The notes beneath the pieces were generated by a model. That model ran no database searches, had not been told where the DNA came from, and saw only the letters and a list, made by a program, of their open reading frames with translations. Positions 1 to 11,720 of a stretch of 64,000 nt of DNA are shown piece by piece (position 1 is the first letter of the stretch; every line of letters starts with the position of its first letter). A program made the position numbers and the translations under genes. This DNA is from Anthoceros angustus (Eukaryota > Streptophyta > Anthocerotopsida > Anthocerotales > Anthocerotaceae), in NCBI GenBank assembly GCA_010909165.1, contig MU008159.1, forward strand, positions 620,001-684,000. Direction: 5' to 3'.

Positions 1-3000
1 AAGATTTCCTCCTGCTTTTGCTTCTTGCTTCCAATCACCACGCCAGCACCAGCTCCGACTCCGACTCCGCAGACCAGGCTGGAACCAGTCTGGCACAAAT
101 TTGCTCCACTCACTCACTCAGCGGTCGCTTCAGTTGGTGGTACATACAGGGCAGCGGGTACGTCACGCCTCAGAATTATTACCGGAACCGGTACGAGAGC
201 CCCCTCCTTCACCTTCATAGGTTGGTTCAACAGCTCACAGTTCACTTCGCGCTTGCTCCGAGTCCCCACCGGGCGTCCTCAATTCCCGCAACAGATCTCT
301 CGCGCGCCTGCGCCCGCACCGCCAGCGCCAGCGCCACCTCTGTTGCTACACCGCCATCCTTCTTAGGGCTGCGGGTGGCTCTGCCGAGCTTTTTTCGAGC
401 ATAATCCGCTTTCCTTTCCGCGTTGCAGCATCCGCCGTCTGGATCACGCAACTGCTGCATCCGCCACTTTTGTCCAGCCCATGGTAATCGTGCCTGCACG
501 ATCTTGTGACAGGCTTCTGCTCAGACAACGAGACAGCGCGTTTGTAGCCGTCCTTGTCGCGCCAGTTTTCGTGCCTGAAGAAGTTCTTGTCTCTTGTCTC
601 AGTTTTGAGCCATCTTGCGCTCTTCTTTGTCTCATCTTGTGAGTAAGTCCTCAAATCTTGGTTGCCTTTGCGAGAGGATCGTCACGCAACTCCACTTTGT
701 TCGAGCTGCTGAGCATCCTCCAAGACCTTGAAGACCTTTCGCAAGCTTCATGACTCGGCGGATGGATTCGTCCTTCTTGAACTTCATTTCAGAACATTCG
801 ACTGGAGGCTCGGGAAATAGCTGCTACAGACCGCGATATCTTCTCTTAGAATTCTCTCCGAGCTCTTGATTCCATTCAGCTCATGACGGCTGTTCGACGA
901 TCGGAGGGCCTCTGACGTCCTGAGCTGATTGGAACCAAGGTTTCTAAGATCATTCTAAGAGGATATAGCGCGGTCTGGTTTCTGGAGTGCCAGTGTACAC
1001 ACGTGACAAAACCGGGCATAAAGGCCGGCGAATTGCGATCTTTGACGAGTGTGATACCAGAGTGTGGAGCCGGAGACGCTTTTTTTCGTGGCTCGGCATT
1101 CAGAAGTTCGGTGCTAAGAGGCTGGTAGGCGCTGGATCCAAGGTATGCCATCCAAGTTCGATTCCTGTGATGGCCTGCACCGTGGTCCCTGCTTTGCTGT
1201 ATGTAAGTTGTTTCTCCTTGGGTCTCCTCAGTAGAGTGGGAATCTTTTTGTGAATGTATACCTTACTGCATCGGATATCCTTGATGAGCAATTTCTGTTG
1301 GCGCACTGTCCATGTGCAATGATCCTTCTGGTCATGAATGTGCTATGGATGGTGACTGGAGGTGGTACAAGTACATTGTCTCATAAATCTTTTCAACCGT
1401 CCCACATAAAAGAAGCCCGGGGCTTAATTGCCACGGTTCAGGAAATGGTATGATATATGGCCTGTCAGCTGTTTCCATGGCAAGGTACTTTGTACCGGTG
1501 GATGCACCAGAGACCTTTTGTAGCCTTTGAGGTGTGTTCCTCGCGGAAACGATAACGGGTCGACGAGCGAATGTGTGGTGACGATCTGGTCCCTAAGTCG
1601 TTTGGTCCTAAGTTTCAGACATCGTTGCAGCGACTCATTCCATTAGCCTAAGGACCAGGACAAGCACCAGGGCATCTGTGGGACTAAGTCTTATGGACTT
1701 TAAACATGTTCTATTTAATAAAGGAATACTTAGTATTTTCCACCAGCTTTACCTATTCTAAATATGTAGGTATGTAGTGCATGTCGTCTCAAAGTCTCTT
1801 GCGCTCCCCTCGAAGTCGACAACATCCTTTAGCTCAAAAGTTCAATAGAGACTTTATTAAAAAGAAGAGATGGAAAATCCATCCACCCCCGAACCGAGGG
1901 GGACAACATCCTTTTGGCATCTCCGAGGGAGCTCAAAAGTAGTAGACTCGAACCGGACAAAACTTTCCCGTCATTTTCTTCAACAAAAAAAGGTTTTCAC
2001 TTTCGAGCGCTCCTTGCCTACCCCACTGCATGCCATTGCCTACAGTATGGCGGGGGTGCAATGCTGGAGGAGGAATTTGCCTCCTCCCTCCCACTATCCC
2101 GACTGTTATTTTGGAGTAGGTGTAGATGGTTTGACGTTTATCATTAAAGCCAGGAAGTGTCTCAGCCACTGGATTCTTTTCCTCTCCCAGAAACCGGCAA
2201 GTCTACCTACGGCGTGGAGAGTGCAGCATGCCCGAGCGTGGAATATCATGACTAGTGAGAGCAGAATGGCAAATAGCCAAGTAACTAATTTATCTTTTGC
2301 TTCCACCCGATTGGAACCAACTTCCAAGCACAAGCTTGGAGCCTCATTCTCTTTCCACAGATAGTGTAAGCAGGACTCGGAGCCGGCCAAAGCTGATCCA
2401 TGCCATTTTTCTTGTATCAAGGCCTTGCTCCAGAAAGCAGGGGGCCATGTCGGAGATCTGGATGGCAATCGGCAGCGTATCTGTGAATTCGACTCCAAGC
2501 AGTGGAAGCATGACTAGGTCATTCTGATGCGAGTGAACGTTCGCTCTGCACTACAGAAACGTGTGGAATTGGATCAGGCCAACTCAGTTAAGGACAGATC
2601 CGTTCTCTTCCTGGATCGTGCCTTGTGGTTCATGAAGTTGCATGAGCCTCATCTGTCCCGATCACAGGCTGGCCACTGGCGACAACATGCGGAACTATCC
2701 TCTTGTCAACCAATCTGGGAGCAGCATATGAGGATGAGGAGCTGAGTTATGCATCGATCAGTATTCGGCCATCTGGCGGGGCCCCTGCCGCAGTTTTCTT
2801 CTCACCTTCCTTTCCGGTTTCAGGGAAGAGACGAGACGTAGCTCTTCCGGCGTTTGAGATACTGTCGCGGCACCGCAGCATTGGTAGCACAGGCTCGACA
2901 TGTTCCACAGTCCACAATCCAAAACAAGTTGCTGCAGTGCACGGTTGAGAGTGCACGCTGTTTATTTCTAGTACCTAATTCATTTGGCAGGTGTAACACC

Positions 3001-3602
3001 GGAACCACGACTCTCAAGATTGCCACCACGACTCTCAGAATGATACCAGGACTGTAGAGATGACGATCATGTCCGCCTGCAAGCTGCACACCTGAATCCT
3101 GCAGTGCTTTGTCCCATGTGGATTTAACACTTCCCCTGTCGGTGGGTGTACAGAGTTACAGTATGTATCGCTTTGAGCTTTTTCAGACACGACTTTGCGC
3201 TTTTCCAGACACGATCGGGACTAGACCCTAGTCGTTACTACGAACTTTGCCAAGCCTCTCCGAGTACCGGGTCCCTGCCGTGAAGTGGGCCCAGCCCACG
3301 TGAGAGCGTGGATGGGTGCGTTCGTGGGCGTCATCCGTGCCAGGTTCTTTTTCATTATCCCGCTTGTGACTTTCTGAATGATGCTGAGAAGGCCGGATGC
3401 GTGCACAACACAACCAGCGAAACTCGGCCTTGGAACACTGAATGTGTCCCTCCCGGCAGGTTATGAGAAAATGTCTTCTGGCCGGCATGCAACGCAGAGT
3501 CCACTACCAAAACATAGTACAGCAATCTACTATATAAACACCAGCTCGAAGTCAGAAAATACGTGGATTTCAGCGAATGAGCGTCATGTAACGAAGTGCG
3601 GA
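1..3602. other. Region without a supported gene
   Basis: I read both strands and found no recognisable protein family. Short open frames exist. One on the plus strand near 987-1143 ends at a plausible donor (AAG followed by gtatgc); others lie at 1870-2364 and 2527-2745. None has a recognisable domain or a convincing chain of exons. Small direct repeats occur near 3000-3040 (CACGACTCTCA twice) and 3176-3212 (TTTCAGACACGA-like, twice). The part next to 3602 should contain the 3' UTR of the minus-strand SGT1 gene. The rest may be decayed transposon or an unrecognised lineage-specific transcript. Confidence 0.4.
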
Positions 3603-5905
3603 TTATGACTCCCATTTCTTCGCCTCCATGCCTTGCGGTGGACTGCTAACCACCTTTTTGGAACCAACCTCTTTCCAGTTGGTAGACAGGACAGTTCCGT
3701 TGGACTCCACCTGTTAGGTGCCATGGCTTCAATACGAGATGTTGAAGGCAAACTTCACCCAACACAATTTCTGGCAAGAGGGCATCCAATCAAATGAGCC
3801 TTGAGAAGGTGTGAGGGAGAGAGGAACTTACATAGGATTTGTTCATTGCCCTTCGAGTATCCTCATCTGCACCTGAGTAGATCTCACGGAATAGCTTGTT
3901 CAAAGCAGCATCACCTTCTAGCTTTTCATCCTTTTCCTGTGAGCAGGCAATGTGAAACAGATCAGAAGACAGACTCACAGAATGCAAACCATGATCACCC
4001 TTGATTGAATAACTGAGATTCTTCACCTCTTTCTTCACTTCTGACTCCAGCTTATCCCAGTCCTTCGTCCCCCTTCTGCTGGAAGATGGGTATTGTGCTT
4101 TCACCGGTTTCACCTCTGCAAACAAGCTCAAGGAGCAATGGTTACCATCACTTCCTCTCATGTACTAAGCCGTCATTATCCTGCACAGAAGGCAGTTTGT
4201 ATTGGCAATCCAGAGCCTTCACTGTACCTGCAACTGGTGGTAACAACGCCTGGGATGAGTACTCCAGTTGCTTCCACTGAATGCTGTCCGCTTTCACCAA
4301 AGTTATGTCAATCTTTGTGTTCGATATCGCTACTTTGCACTGAGAAACAGCGATCTGGTAACAAGCAGCAAGCAGTGGGATTCCTCAGAGACTCCTGTTG
4401 GCTACGCACAAACTAGTTGGCAGTGACAAAGTAGCTGGTAAGAGTCCTTACTTTACCAAAAAGACGACGTTGCAGAGCATACGGTTCACTGTCGCCAACC
4501 GTTATCACCACACTCAACTAAAAACAACAGGGAGCAAAGCTGTGAGAATGCCCACTTGTTTCCCGCCGGTCAGCATGTTACCCGAATGTCACAGATACCA
4601 AGACAATCAATCTCAATACTACGGGAGATATCTATGAGCCGAAATGTAATGTACCAGTTGTTCGCCAAAGTCAACCTTCACTTGCTCCTTGCTCACACCT
4701 TTTGCGTATATGGTAACAACCACATATCCTGTTCCCTGATAATAGGAGTGTCTGTTAACCAACAAAAGAAAAGACACCCGTGATTTCTAAGTTAAAAAAA
4801 ATTTCAACCTCAAGAGAGAAACAAGAACAAGCAACAATGAATTGTCTATTGAAGCAATATTGACAACACGATCCCGCTCGTTGGAATTGTCAAGACGATA
4901 ATACATATAGTACACTGTCAATTCGTGATCTCGCAGGCAAGGAAATATTTGAAAGAGCAAAAACCCACACCTGAACTTCGGCTGCACAGGAGCCTGAACA
5001 GCTGGAGCTGAGGTGGTCGAAGAGGAGGTTGATGGCACAGCTGGAGGGGTAACAGTTGAGGTGTCGTCTGCACCTGTGGTAGGGTGATCGGCTGCTACCG
5101 AAGGTGCAGCATTCACAGAAGCAGTGGTCCCTGAACAGAAAATTGAAGACCTAAGATTTGCTCTCAAAATGTAGACAAGCACCACAACCCAAACTCGGCA
5201 GCACCCAACTGAATACTTTCTGGAACCGAAAAGGTGAGGATCATATTAAATTGATTACCATTTATCCTTGAATCACATACTGCTATCAAAGTCTTGAACT
5301 TGGGATACTCTGGGTTAATTGCCAGACCAGCCTCAAACACAGCTTTTGCTTTCGCGTGCTCCTTCAACTTCTGCAAAGCGATCCTGACCCACCCATCTCA
5401 ACAAAAATCCAAAAATCAGGTGCCATTCACATCGGAAGAATCCACAATTTCAGGCACCCAAAAAGTGCTCAAACAAAACCAAACTTCCCGTACCCTTTCC
5501 GGTAGTAAGCCTTCCAGAACGTGGGGTCCAATTCGATAGCTTTGTCTGTGTCAGCGATGGCATCTGCTGACACAAAACCAATCAAAAGCCAGCCCTTGGC
5601 AAACTCGGCCACCACCACTCCACTCGAACTCATACCCGAACCACCAAATGCAACACACGCACATAGAACGCGTTCTCCGCAGACCTAGAGAGCAACGATA
5701 CACCAATCCATCACCAAAGGGACCACAGTGCTGTAGCTCGCCTACCTGAGAATTTCCCGAGCTGAATCTTCTCAGCGGCCCGATAAACATACAGGCGAGG
5801 CTCAGAAGGTGCGTGCAGCAATGCTTGCGTGAAAAACTCCACGGACTCCTCTCGCTCGCCTTCCACAGACGCTGCGATCCCCTTCTTCTCGAATTCTTCC
5901 GCCAT
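3603..5905 (-). CDS. SGT1: SGT1 co-chaperone (TPR-CS-SGS protein)
   Basis: SGT1 is a cytosolic/nuclear HSP90 co-chaperone that works with RAR1 and SCF ubiquitin ligases, notably in stabilising NLR immune receptors. Ten exons keep frame with GT-AG introns: 5905-5746, 5566-5494, 5383-5259, 5130-4971, 4751-4655, 4517-4452, 4354-4228, 4115-4027, 3936-3832 and 3710-3603, giving about 369 aa. The order is canonical. TPR repeats come first (exons 1-3, including DKAIELDP and [16 protein letters not shown]), then a Pro/Ser/Thr-rich linker (exon 4). The CS domain follows (exons 5-7, [20 protein letters not shown] and LQRRLFGK), then the SGS domain (exons 8-10, [37 protein letters not shown]). I start at 5905 because the frame upstream of it has no ATG, only a GTG. 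Length and domains match complete plant SGT1, and no break is seen. Confidence 0.95.
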
Positions 5906-6240
5906 ACCGTGTGAAACCACCGCTGCCACAGCTAGTCGACACAGGCAATCAGCGGATCGACCCAGAAACGCATTCCCACGCCAGATACGCTTCCTGTCCT
6001 GACCGTGGGTTGTATACAGGGTCGTGCTAGCTTCGGGTGGGAAGCTTCAAGAACAACTTGTCTTCAACAAAATCCAGTAAAAGTCCGTCACAGTTACTGT
6101 CGCAGCATGTTATGGCTCCCATGATACATACCTAGGTCGACAACATTTTGAATAGCATTAAAGTCTTAAGGGAAAACGACGAGGTTTTTATCAGCTTGAG
6201 TTCTTTGCTTCATATTCAATCAAGCAAGCAGACTGATTGT
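5906..6240. promoter_or_regulatory. Upstream region of SGT1
   Basis: This stretch lies immediately 5' of the SGT1 start on the minus strand and should hold its 5' UTR and core promoter. I see no clear TATA box or repeat. The call rests on position only. Confidence 0.3.
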
Positions 6241-6600
6241 AATGGACTCCTCCCGACATTTGTGTACATAGCCGGAAGCGGTTACCTTCGTTAGTGCTGT
6301 GAGAGAGTTTTTAGAAGGGCTCGTGCGAGCCCTTACAACTTGGTAGAGGGCAGGATTATTCACAACCTTGCTGGGAGGAGTGGATACGAGTCCAAAGATT
6401 TTGTAAGGAGCGCTCTTATTGACATGTATGCCAAGTGTGGGAGACTTGGCTGATGCTCTTGAGGTGTTGGAGAAGGTGCAGAATGTAGACAGCCATGATG
6501 GATGCACATACCCATCATGGCCAGAGCCAGAAGGCCCGAGTTGTTTGATCAGCTTCAACGGGAGGGCTAGAAGCCAGACAATCTCTCACGGTTGCCAATT
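6241..6600 (+). pseudogene. Pentatricopeptide repeat (PPR) gene fragment
   Basis: PPR proteins bind organellar RNA. Translation of 6270-6560 in mixed frames gives VTFVSAV, then EGRIIHNLAGRSGYESKDFV, then SALIDMYAKCGRL, then ADALEVLEKVQNVD. This is the classical PLS-type PPR pattern (GR.IH, SGYES, LIDMYAKCG). A one-base insertion at GGGAGACTTG|GCTGATGC shifts the frame inside the repeat. In-frame stops also precede it (for example TAG after GGTTACCTTCGT). Only about one and a half repeats survive, with no start and no organelle-targeting sequence. It is a relic, probably moved here by rearrangement or a transposon. Confidence 0.75.
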
Positions 6601-6790
6601 CCTCACTTTCTGTTCTGCTACTTGTCCTATGCAGCTTTGGTCTAGCTTTTTATGGTTGTTTCTTTCTGCGCTCTCCTCAATGGTGCAATCCACCCCTCCT
6701 GTGACCGTCATGGACACTCCCTATCCGGTCTACGTTCAGCTTTGCTCTAGGTTCACGGTTGAAATGTCACATTTGGCACAAGTGGGAGGC
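6600..6790 (+). mobile_element. LINE fragment, N-terminal zinc-finger end
   Basis: The plus-strand translation around 6680-6780 (MVQSTPPVTVMDTPYPVY) parallels the start of the element at 53.6-56.9 kb, where the minus strand reads MGQSTPYVTVKDTPCPVC followed by a C2H2-like finger. Here the first finger cysteines are degraded (YPVY instead of CPVC). It is a truncated, non-functional 5' piece of that retroelement family. Confidence 0.5.
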
Positions 6791-6809
6791 TTGCGTCTTC
6801 TTGAGGAGG

Positions 6810-6985
6810 GGCGAGAGGAGGGGCTTCTTCTCCTCCTTTCCTTGGACTTGGGCTTCTTCTCCTCTTTTCCTTGGGCTTGGGCTTCTTCTCCTTCTCTCTT
6901 TGGACTTGGGCTTCTTCTCCTCCTTTCCTTGGACTTGGGCTTCTTCTCCTCCTCTCCTTGGACTTGGGCTCCTCCCTTGGCCTCA
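6810..6985. repeat. 30-bp C/T-rich minisatellite
   Basis: About five to six imperfect units of a 30-bp motif (core CTTGGACTTGGGCTTCTTCT) lie in tandem. On the minus strand they encode a basic ten-residue repeat (KPKSKERRRR-like). The length is a multiple of three, so both strands stay open; this is a repeat artefact rather than a supported gene. Confidence 0.8.
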
Positions 6986-7029
6986 AGCCTTGGGCACACT
7001 TTAGAGGGTCCCTTGCCTACTTGCTTAAA

Positions 7030-7130
7030 GAGCTAGCGTCGCCTAACGTCGCCTAGCATCGCCTACCGTCGCCTGGCATCGCCTAGCGTCGCCTAGCATC
7101 GCCTAGCATCACCTAGTATCGCCTAGCACG
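7030..7130. repeat. 10-bp tandem repeat (CGTCGCCTAG)n
   Basis: About ten units of CGTCGCCTAG / CATCGCCTAG follow one another with single-base variation. No coding potential is apparent. Confidence 0.85.
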
Positions 7131-7451
7131 CTTATCAATCCTAGCATGCCTATATAGCGTACACACTGAGGTCATAGCTTGTAACAATAGGAGGGAGTAG
7201 CTCGCACATTGTGGCACATCCAGGTTGGAGTCGGCCGAACCAGGTTTGTCAAGACCTCGATAAGGCACGTCTCAGAAGGTGCCTCATGCTGGGCCGGGCT
7301 AGGGAATACGCCAAGGTTGCCCGGGCCCTTCATCCTGAGTCAGTGGAAGCCCCGAAACAGAAGTTAAGTAGGTGTTAGCCGTATGTCGAACCATGTAGGT
7401 CATCGACGTCTTATCGGATGTCGGTAAGGAAACCTTCCCCCATGCGAGCTA
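7131..7451. other. Spacer before the foldback element
   Basis: I see no gene or RNA here. The sequence contains a short local inverted repeat around 7263-7290 (AAGGCACGTCTCAGAAGGTGCCTC). It may belong to the same transposon as the foldback that follows, but shows no matching partner beyond 8475. Confidence 0.3.
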
Positions 7452-8475
7452 TGGTGGGGGAACTTGGAAACTTAGCGATTACTTGGCCTTCTCTGTCTAG
7501 GGCCGCCTTCCGGTGTATTTGACAATTATTCAGTGCCGCATTGGTGCTTATTTGCCGATGTGAATAGCGCTGACCAGCTTACCAGCCAGTCTACCAGGCG
7601 TCGAACCTTATGAAAGTTGTCGCAAGGGCGATAGTAGCTGAGAGTCCATGGGCTAGAAGTAGAACACCATCGCTTCGTCCGAGGAACTGAGCCTGAAAGT
7701 AAGTGTGGTGAGACGAGCAGTTGGAGTTTTGGTTTTTACAGATTACCTCCATCAGACGAGGCGGATAACACTCCATAGCTTCCATGTTGCCGTGATAGGT
7801 TTGCGAAGGAAAGAACAAAAACCCTTTTTGCTCGTCGACTTCTCTTCTAAGTACCTTTCAACCTCGTCAAATGCATCTAGGCCAGCTGGATATCCTCATC
7901 GCCAAGTTGGTGCCGGCACTCTTGAGGCAGGCGGACTAATGGCTGGTTACCTCTTCCGATTCTTGAGAAGAGTCTTTGGTTCTCGAAGAATCGGAAGAGG
8001 TAACCAGGCCATTAGTCCCGCCTCGCTCAAGAGGCTCAAGGCGCACCAACTGACGCAGGATATCCACCGGCCTAGATGCATTTGACGAGGTTGAAAGGTA
8101 CTTAGAAGAGAAGTCACAGCAAAAAAGGGTTTTGTTCTTTCGCAAACCTATCACGGCAACATAGGAAGCTATGGAGGTTATCCATCTGGCCCGGCTGGAG
8201 GTAATCATGTAAAACGACCAAAACTCCACCACCAAAGCTCTGCCCCACCACACTTACTGTGCTGGCCTCGACGGCGATGTTCACTTCTCTAGCCCATGGA
8301 CTTCTCAAATACACCGCCCTTCGACAACTTTCATAAGGTCTGACACCGGTAGACGGCTGTAAGTCGGGTCGGCTTATTCACATCGGCAAATAAGCACCAA
8401 TGCTCGAATTACAAATAATCGGCGGCCCCAGATGAAGGCCAAGTAATCGCCAAGTTTCCAAGTTCCCCGCCACCG
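7452..8475. repeat. 1-kb foldback (imperfect inverted repeat)
   Basis: The arms 7452-7969 and 7980-8475 are reverse complements with scattered mismatches and small indels, separated by a loop of about 10 bases. Matches can be followed from the outer edge (GGGGGAACTTGG against its complement near 8455-8470), through CACATCGGCAAATAAGCACC near 8374-8393. They continue through the central AAGTACCTTTCAACCTCGTC / ATGCATCTAGGCC block to CTCTTCCGATTCTT at the centre. A transcript from either strand would fold into a hairpin of about 500 bp. It may be a foldback transposon, a head-to-head duplicated repeat, or a small-RNA-producing inverted repeat. No transposase is encoded. Confidence 0.9.
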
Positions 8476-8483
8476 CTTTTGTT

Positions 8484-9964
8484 TGACAGATTCGTCAGAA
8501 AGCGAAAGCAACCAGACGTTACACGCGTGCGAGCCTCCTTTCCTTTATAAAATTCACACTAGCACTTGCAACTAACAGCGAGACTTTGATGAAATCTTAG
8601 CGAAGAACTAGTTAGTGATTTTTCTTTCTTTTTCTTTACCGAGTCACTTTTATTCTTACTTCTCCTTCTTTCTAGGCGATATATCGACGGCTTTGGACGA
8701 TGTGTGGCGTTGATGTGTGTGATCCACTCATGTTTATATCACCACTATTTAGAATATTAATGAAATGAATGATTTCTTCGTTGGAAATTGGATTACGGTG
8801 GAGGATCTGCGGCGGCTCATGTTACGAATGCTTTTTACCACCAAGGAGAAGTAGTTGTAAGAGCGGTGGGCTTCACCCTCATTTTAAGGCAGGTTAAGTG
8901 AAGAAAATAGTCAAACCAGCCCACCTAATGGCGTGAGTTCAAAGTTTATCCTTGACCCAAAAGGATTACGGGAGAGTGATGGCTAGGATGGATCATCATC
9001 TTAGTACGCTTAATATCCATCTTAACTCGCTTCAGCCATCCCTGCTTGTGGCCCGGACCTGCGGAGAAATCGCCGCCTAGCCAGGCTCGATCCAAGCCGA
9101 GGCCACCAAGGTGGACATCGCTCACAAGATCACCGAAATACCGATTGTGACCACGACAAGATGCACTGAACACCGAACGCCAAAACCACGCAGAAGGCCC
9201 CATGGAGATGAAGGCCATTCTAAAAAGAAAACTTGTGGGCTTTCCTACCGCTAAGCTCGATGTTCTGCTGGTTACGTAGCCGTGCTTTTCAAGGTATTCA
9301 TTGAACCGGTCTTCCTTTTAGTAGAGCCTGCATTAGCTTAGCTAAGTTGAGCTTTTTGGATTCGTATAAAGAGTTGATAGACATGTATAGGGAGATAAAT
9401 AGTGTAATCCGGTGGCTAGATGGGATGAACTAGTAAATACAGAGAAAACCGTGAGAAAATGCTTATGCTTTTATTTATTAAAAGCGTTGGCGAAAGTTTC
9501 GCCTTTAACATGAAATCGAATCTAAAGGTTGTTTATTCTAAAACATTAAATAATGAAAACCTGGATGAGGATTGGAGTTATGACTCATGGCTTTTCTCCA
9601 AGCAGAGTTTGGAAGCGCACTACACCAACCATTTCTTAGACGTCAGTTCTAGAACGCCTAGAAAGTGATCCCACCCGCCTCAAGCAGCCAGCCAAGGAGA
9701 CTCTTCAAAACTAGACGCCCAAGGGCGAAGCCCTCGATCGGCGAGGTTTTTTCTCGCCTCTAACTTTTGGTTTTCTTTTGGCGGTGAACCGTATGACGGG
9801 AGACCACGTATGGTTCGGAGGGCGGGGTTCTTTCCGACCCCTATCCTTCTTTAGGTGTAAAATGCGATGTCAGACCGTCGCTCAAATCGACTTCCATTTT
9901 ATTAAACGAAAAGGAGTTTACTATGGTCAATGCAAGAACTTTGTGGAACCAATCATGCGTTATG
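8484..9964 (+). pseudogene. cox2: Nuclear copy of mitochondrial cox2 with group II intron (NUMT)
   Basis: The segment 9845-9964 matches the 3' part of cytochrome c oxidase subunit 2. It begins CCT TCT TTA GGT GTA AAA TGC GAT (PSLGVKCD), then a block reading IKRKGVYYGQC after a frame change, then bases for CGTNHA (tgtggaaccaatcatgcg). These are the hallmark CuA-site region of Cox2. Several short deletions break the frame, so it is non-functional. Just upstream lies the 3' end of a group II intron with domain V. The intron probably starts at GTGCG (8527), after a degraded segment (ACCAGACGTTACACGCG) that could be the preceding cox2 exon (TSADVLHxW). Plant cox2 is normally mitochondrial, so this is transferred organelle DNA. 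Confidence 0.75.
9786..9816 (+). other. Group II intron domain V (in the NUMT)
   Basis: The 31-nt stretch GAACCGTATG...ATGGTTC forms the domain V hairpin: a GAACCGT/ATGGTTC basal stem and a GG-GAGA-CC tip with a GNRA tetraloop. It is close to the plant mitochondrial consensus GAGCCGTATG...GTACGGTTC but three bases shorter. It is followed by a domain VI-like hairpin (CGGGG TTC...CCCC) and a 3' end at CTAT|CC, directly before the cox2 exon. Confidence 0.8.
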
Positions 9965-10330
9965 CGTCGAATACATAGGCCGATTGTCGAGCCGACTCGG
10001 CTCGGTCGCACCTTCTCGAACAGGCTCTACAGGTGCGAGCTGCCCAAGGAGCTATCTTAGCAATATTTTGGCTCGACCATAGGGAAAAGCCGAGGATCGA
10101 TGGGCCTCGCCCATTAGGGCTTCCCGGCGAGGATACGGTTAGGATAACGAGCTTGAAACGCGAGCCTGGCCCAAAGCCGGATCAAGTCCTGGGGATATAG
10201 CGTGACAACGCGCGGGTTAGTAGGCCCATAGCCAACTGCGGTTGATGGCATTAGCCTCCGCGGCACTCGAGTAACCACAGGGCACTCCATACAGAGCAAG
10301 TCTGAGAGATCAGACCACACCATTATCGCT
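9965..10330. other. Spacer between NUMT and LINE copy
   Basis: No gene is recognisable. It may contain more mitochondrial DNA or the degraded 5' part of the following retroelement. Confidence 0.25.
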
Positions 10331-11720
10331 CTCCACGCCCTTCATCCGGCCTCTGGTGACCTCATTCCATAGGATATCTTGGATTTCATTGCTGAGGAGC
10401 CTTTTTGTCTCGATAGGGCGGTCTTCGACAGGGCCCTTATCACTACCCGTGACTTTCTTTCGGATGGTTTGTTGAGGACTTGTCGTTTACGACCACCTTC
10501 TGAATAATTTTGCTCCCGAGGATCCTTCTAGCGGCTTTTTGAAGCTTTTTATTCTGGCGGCGGCCGTGGCGGGGGCCGAGACCCCCCACCGGAGCTCTTA
10601 GGTGTTGGGTGCCAGCAGGTTACTAGCTATGGAGAAGCCCATGCCTGGGGTGCGCCCTATCGCCTTCGGCGAGGCGTTCCTACGCCTCATAAGCCACAGC
10701 AGTGCCATTGAACTCCGGGAGCAGTTTTAAGCACATCTTTGCCCCCACCAATCTGGGATTGCCATTGTGGGGGGCTGTGAGTTGGTGGCCTTCGATGTGG
10801 AGGTGGTTCTCGAGTCACATCTAGATTGGATCGCCTTGTAGGTGGATGTCAAGAACGCTTTCATCAATGTCTTCAAGGCAGTCATTTTTAATGAGCTCAA
10901 GGAGGCTGGTGGGCAGCTGGCAAGTCTCATTCCATTTGTCTGCTCTTTCTATGGCTCCCCATTTAATCTCTACTAATTATCAGCATGGGCCGTCTACGAA
11001 GGGGGTTTCCGTGCTCGACTTAGCGATGGGCACGAGGTAGGGGACTCCTTGAGGGGTGCCCTCTTCGCCATGGCGCACTTTAGGACTCTGTCCACTACTG
11101 CCTCCTCGGTCTGGGTTGTCTCTTTCCGTTAGTGGCTGATGATATCCATATCCTAAGGCCGGGGGACATTGTTTCTTTATAGGGACTTCACATATTAGGG
11201 GTCCTAGTGGGACTCCCGGACTTTATTCAGGCATACGTGGATGCGGCTTTGGCGAAGAACTTGGCTCACATCGGCGATCTCTCTCAATTAGGGGACCCAT
11301 AGGTGGCCTTTAGCATCCTTCTTGCTTTGCGTGTCGGCTAAGGTATCTCACCAGAATTGTAGCTCCCTCCCTCGCTTTCTTTTCGAGCCTAAGGAATTTT
11401 GATGAACAAGTTATGTAGGTGCTTGGAGACATCATTGGGCCAGGCACCTTCAAGTTTGCCATAGGGAGTCAAGCGCGGTGGCAAGCGTCCCTATCTTCAC
11501 TTTTGAGGATACAAGTGTCTTTGCCCCCATCCTGGCCTCTTGATTCTTAATCTAGGATTCCCCCATCTTGGAGGCTTTCATCTCGTATGTAGAGGAGGGG
11601 ACCTTCCCCTTGCAGGTATCCCTATGATTGGCTAGGGATTCTTTATCCTCGGAGGCTAGGGCGGCCATGCCTTTTTTTTTCTCGATTTCTGTGGACGGGC
11701 TGCACGACTGTGGACTACGG
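10331..11720 (+). mobile_element. Decayed LINE-type retroelement (RT region)
   Basis: Conceptual translation in shifting frames parallels the minus-strand element at 53.6-56.9 kb. DILDFIAEEPFCLDRAVFDRAL here corresponds to DILNYVPEDPFSLDRAAFALAL there. LGVLVGLPDFIQAYVDAALAKNLAHIGDLSQLG corresponds to LGVPFGSPDFIGSFLDQALAKDLSHVEDLPLLG. Many stops and frameshifts interrupt it. It is an old, dead copy in plus orientation covering the end of the pre-RT region, the RT and the thumb, and it lacks the C-terminal zinc knuckle. Confidence 0.75.

Noticed and set aside
6419-7036. 205-codon plus-strand frame
   Set aside because: It fuses part of the PPR relic out of frame with LINE debris and a 30-bp minisatellite. 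It is not a gene.
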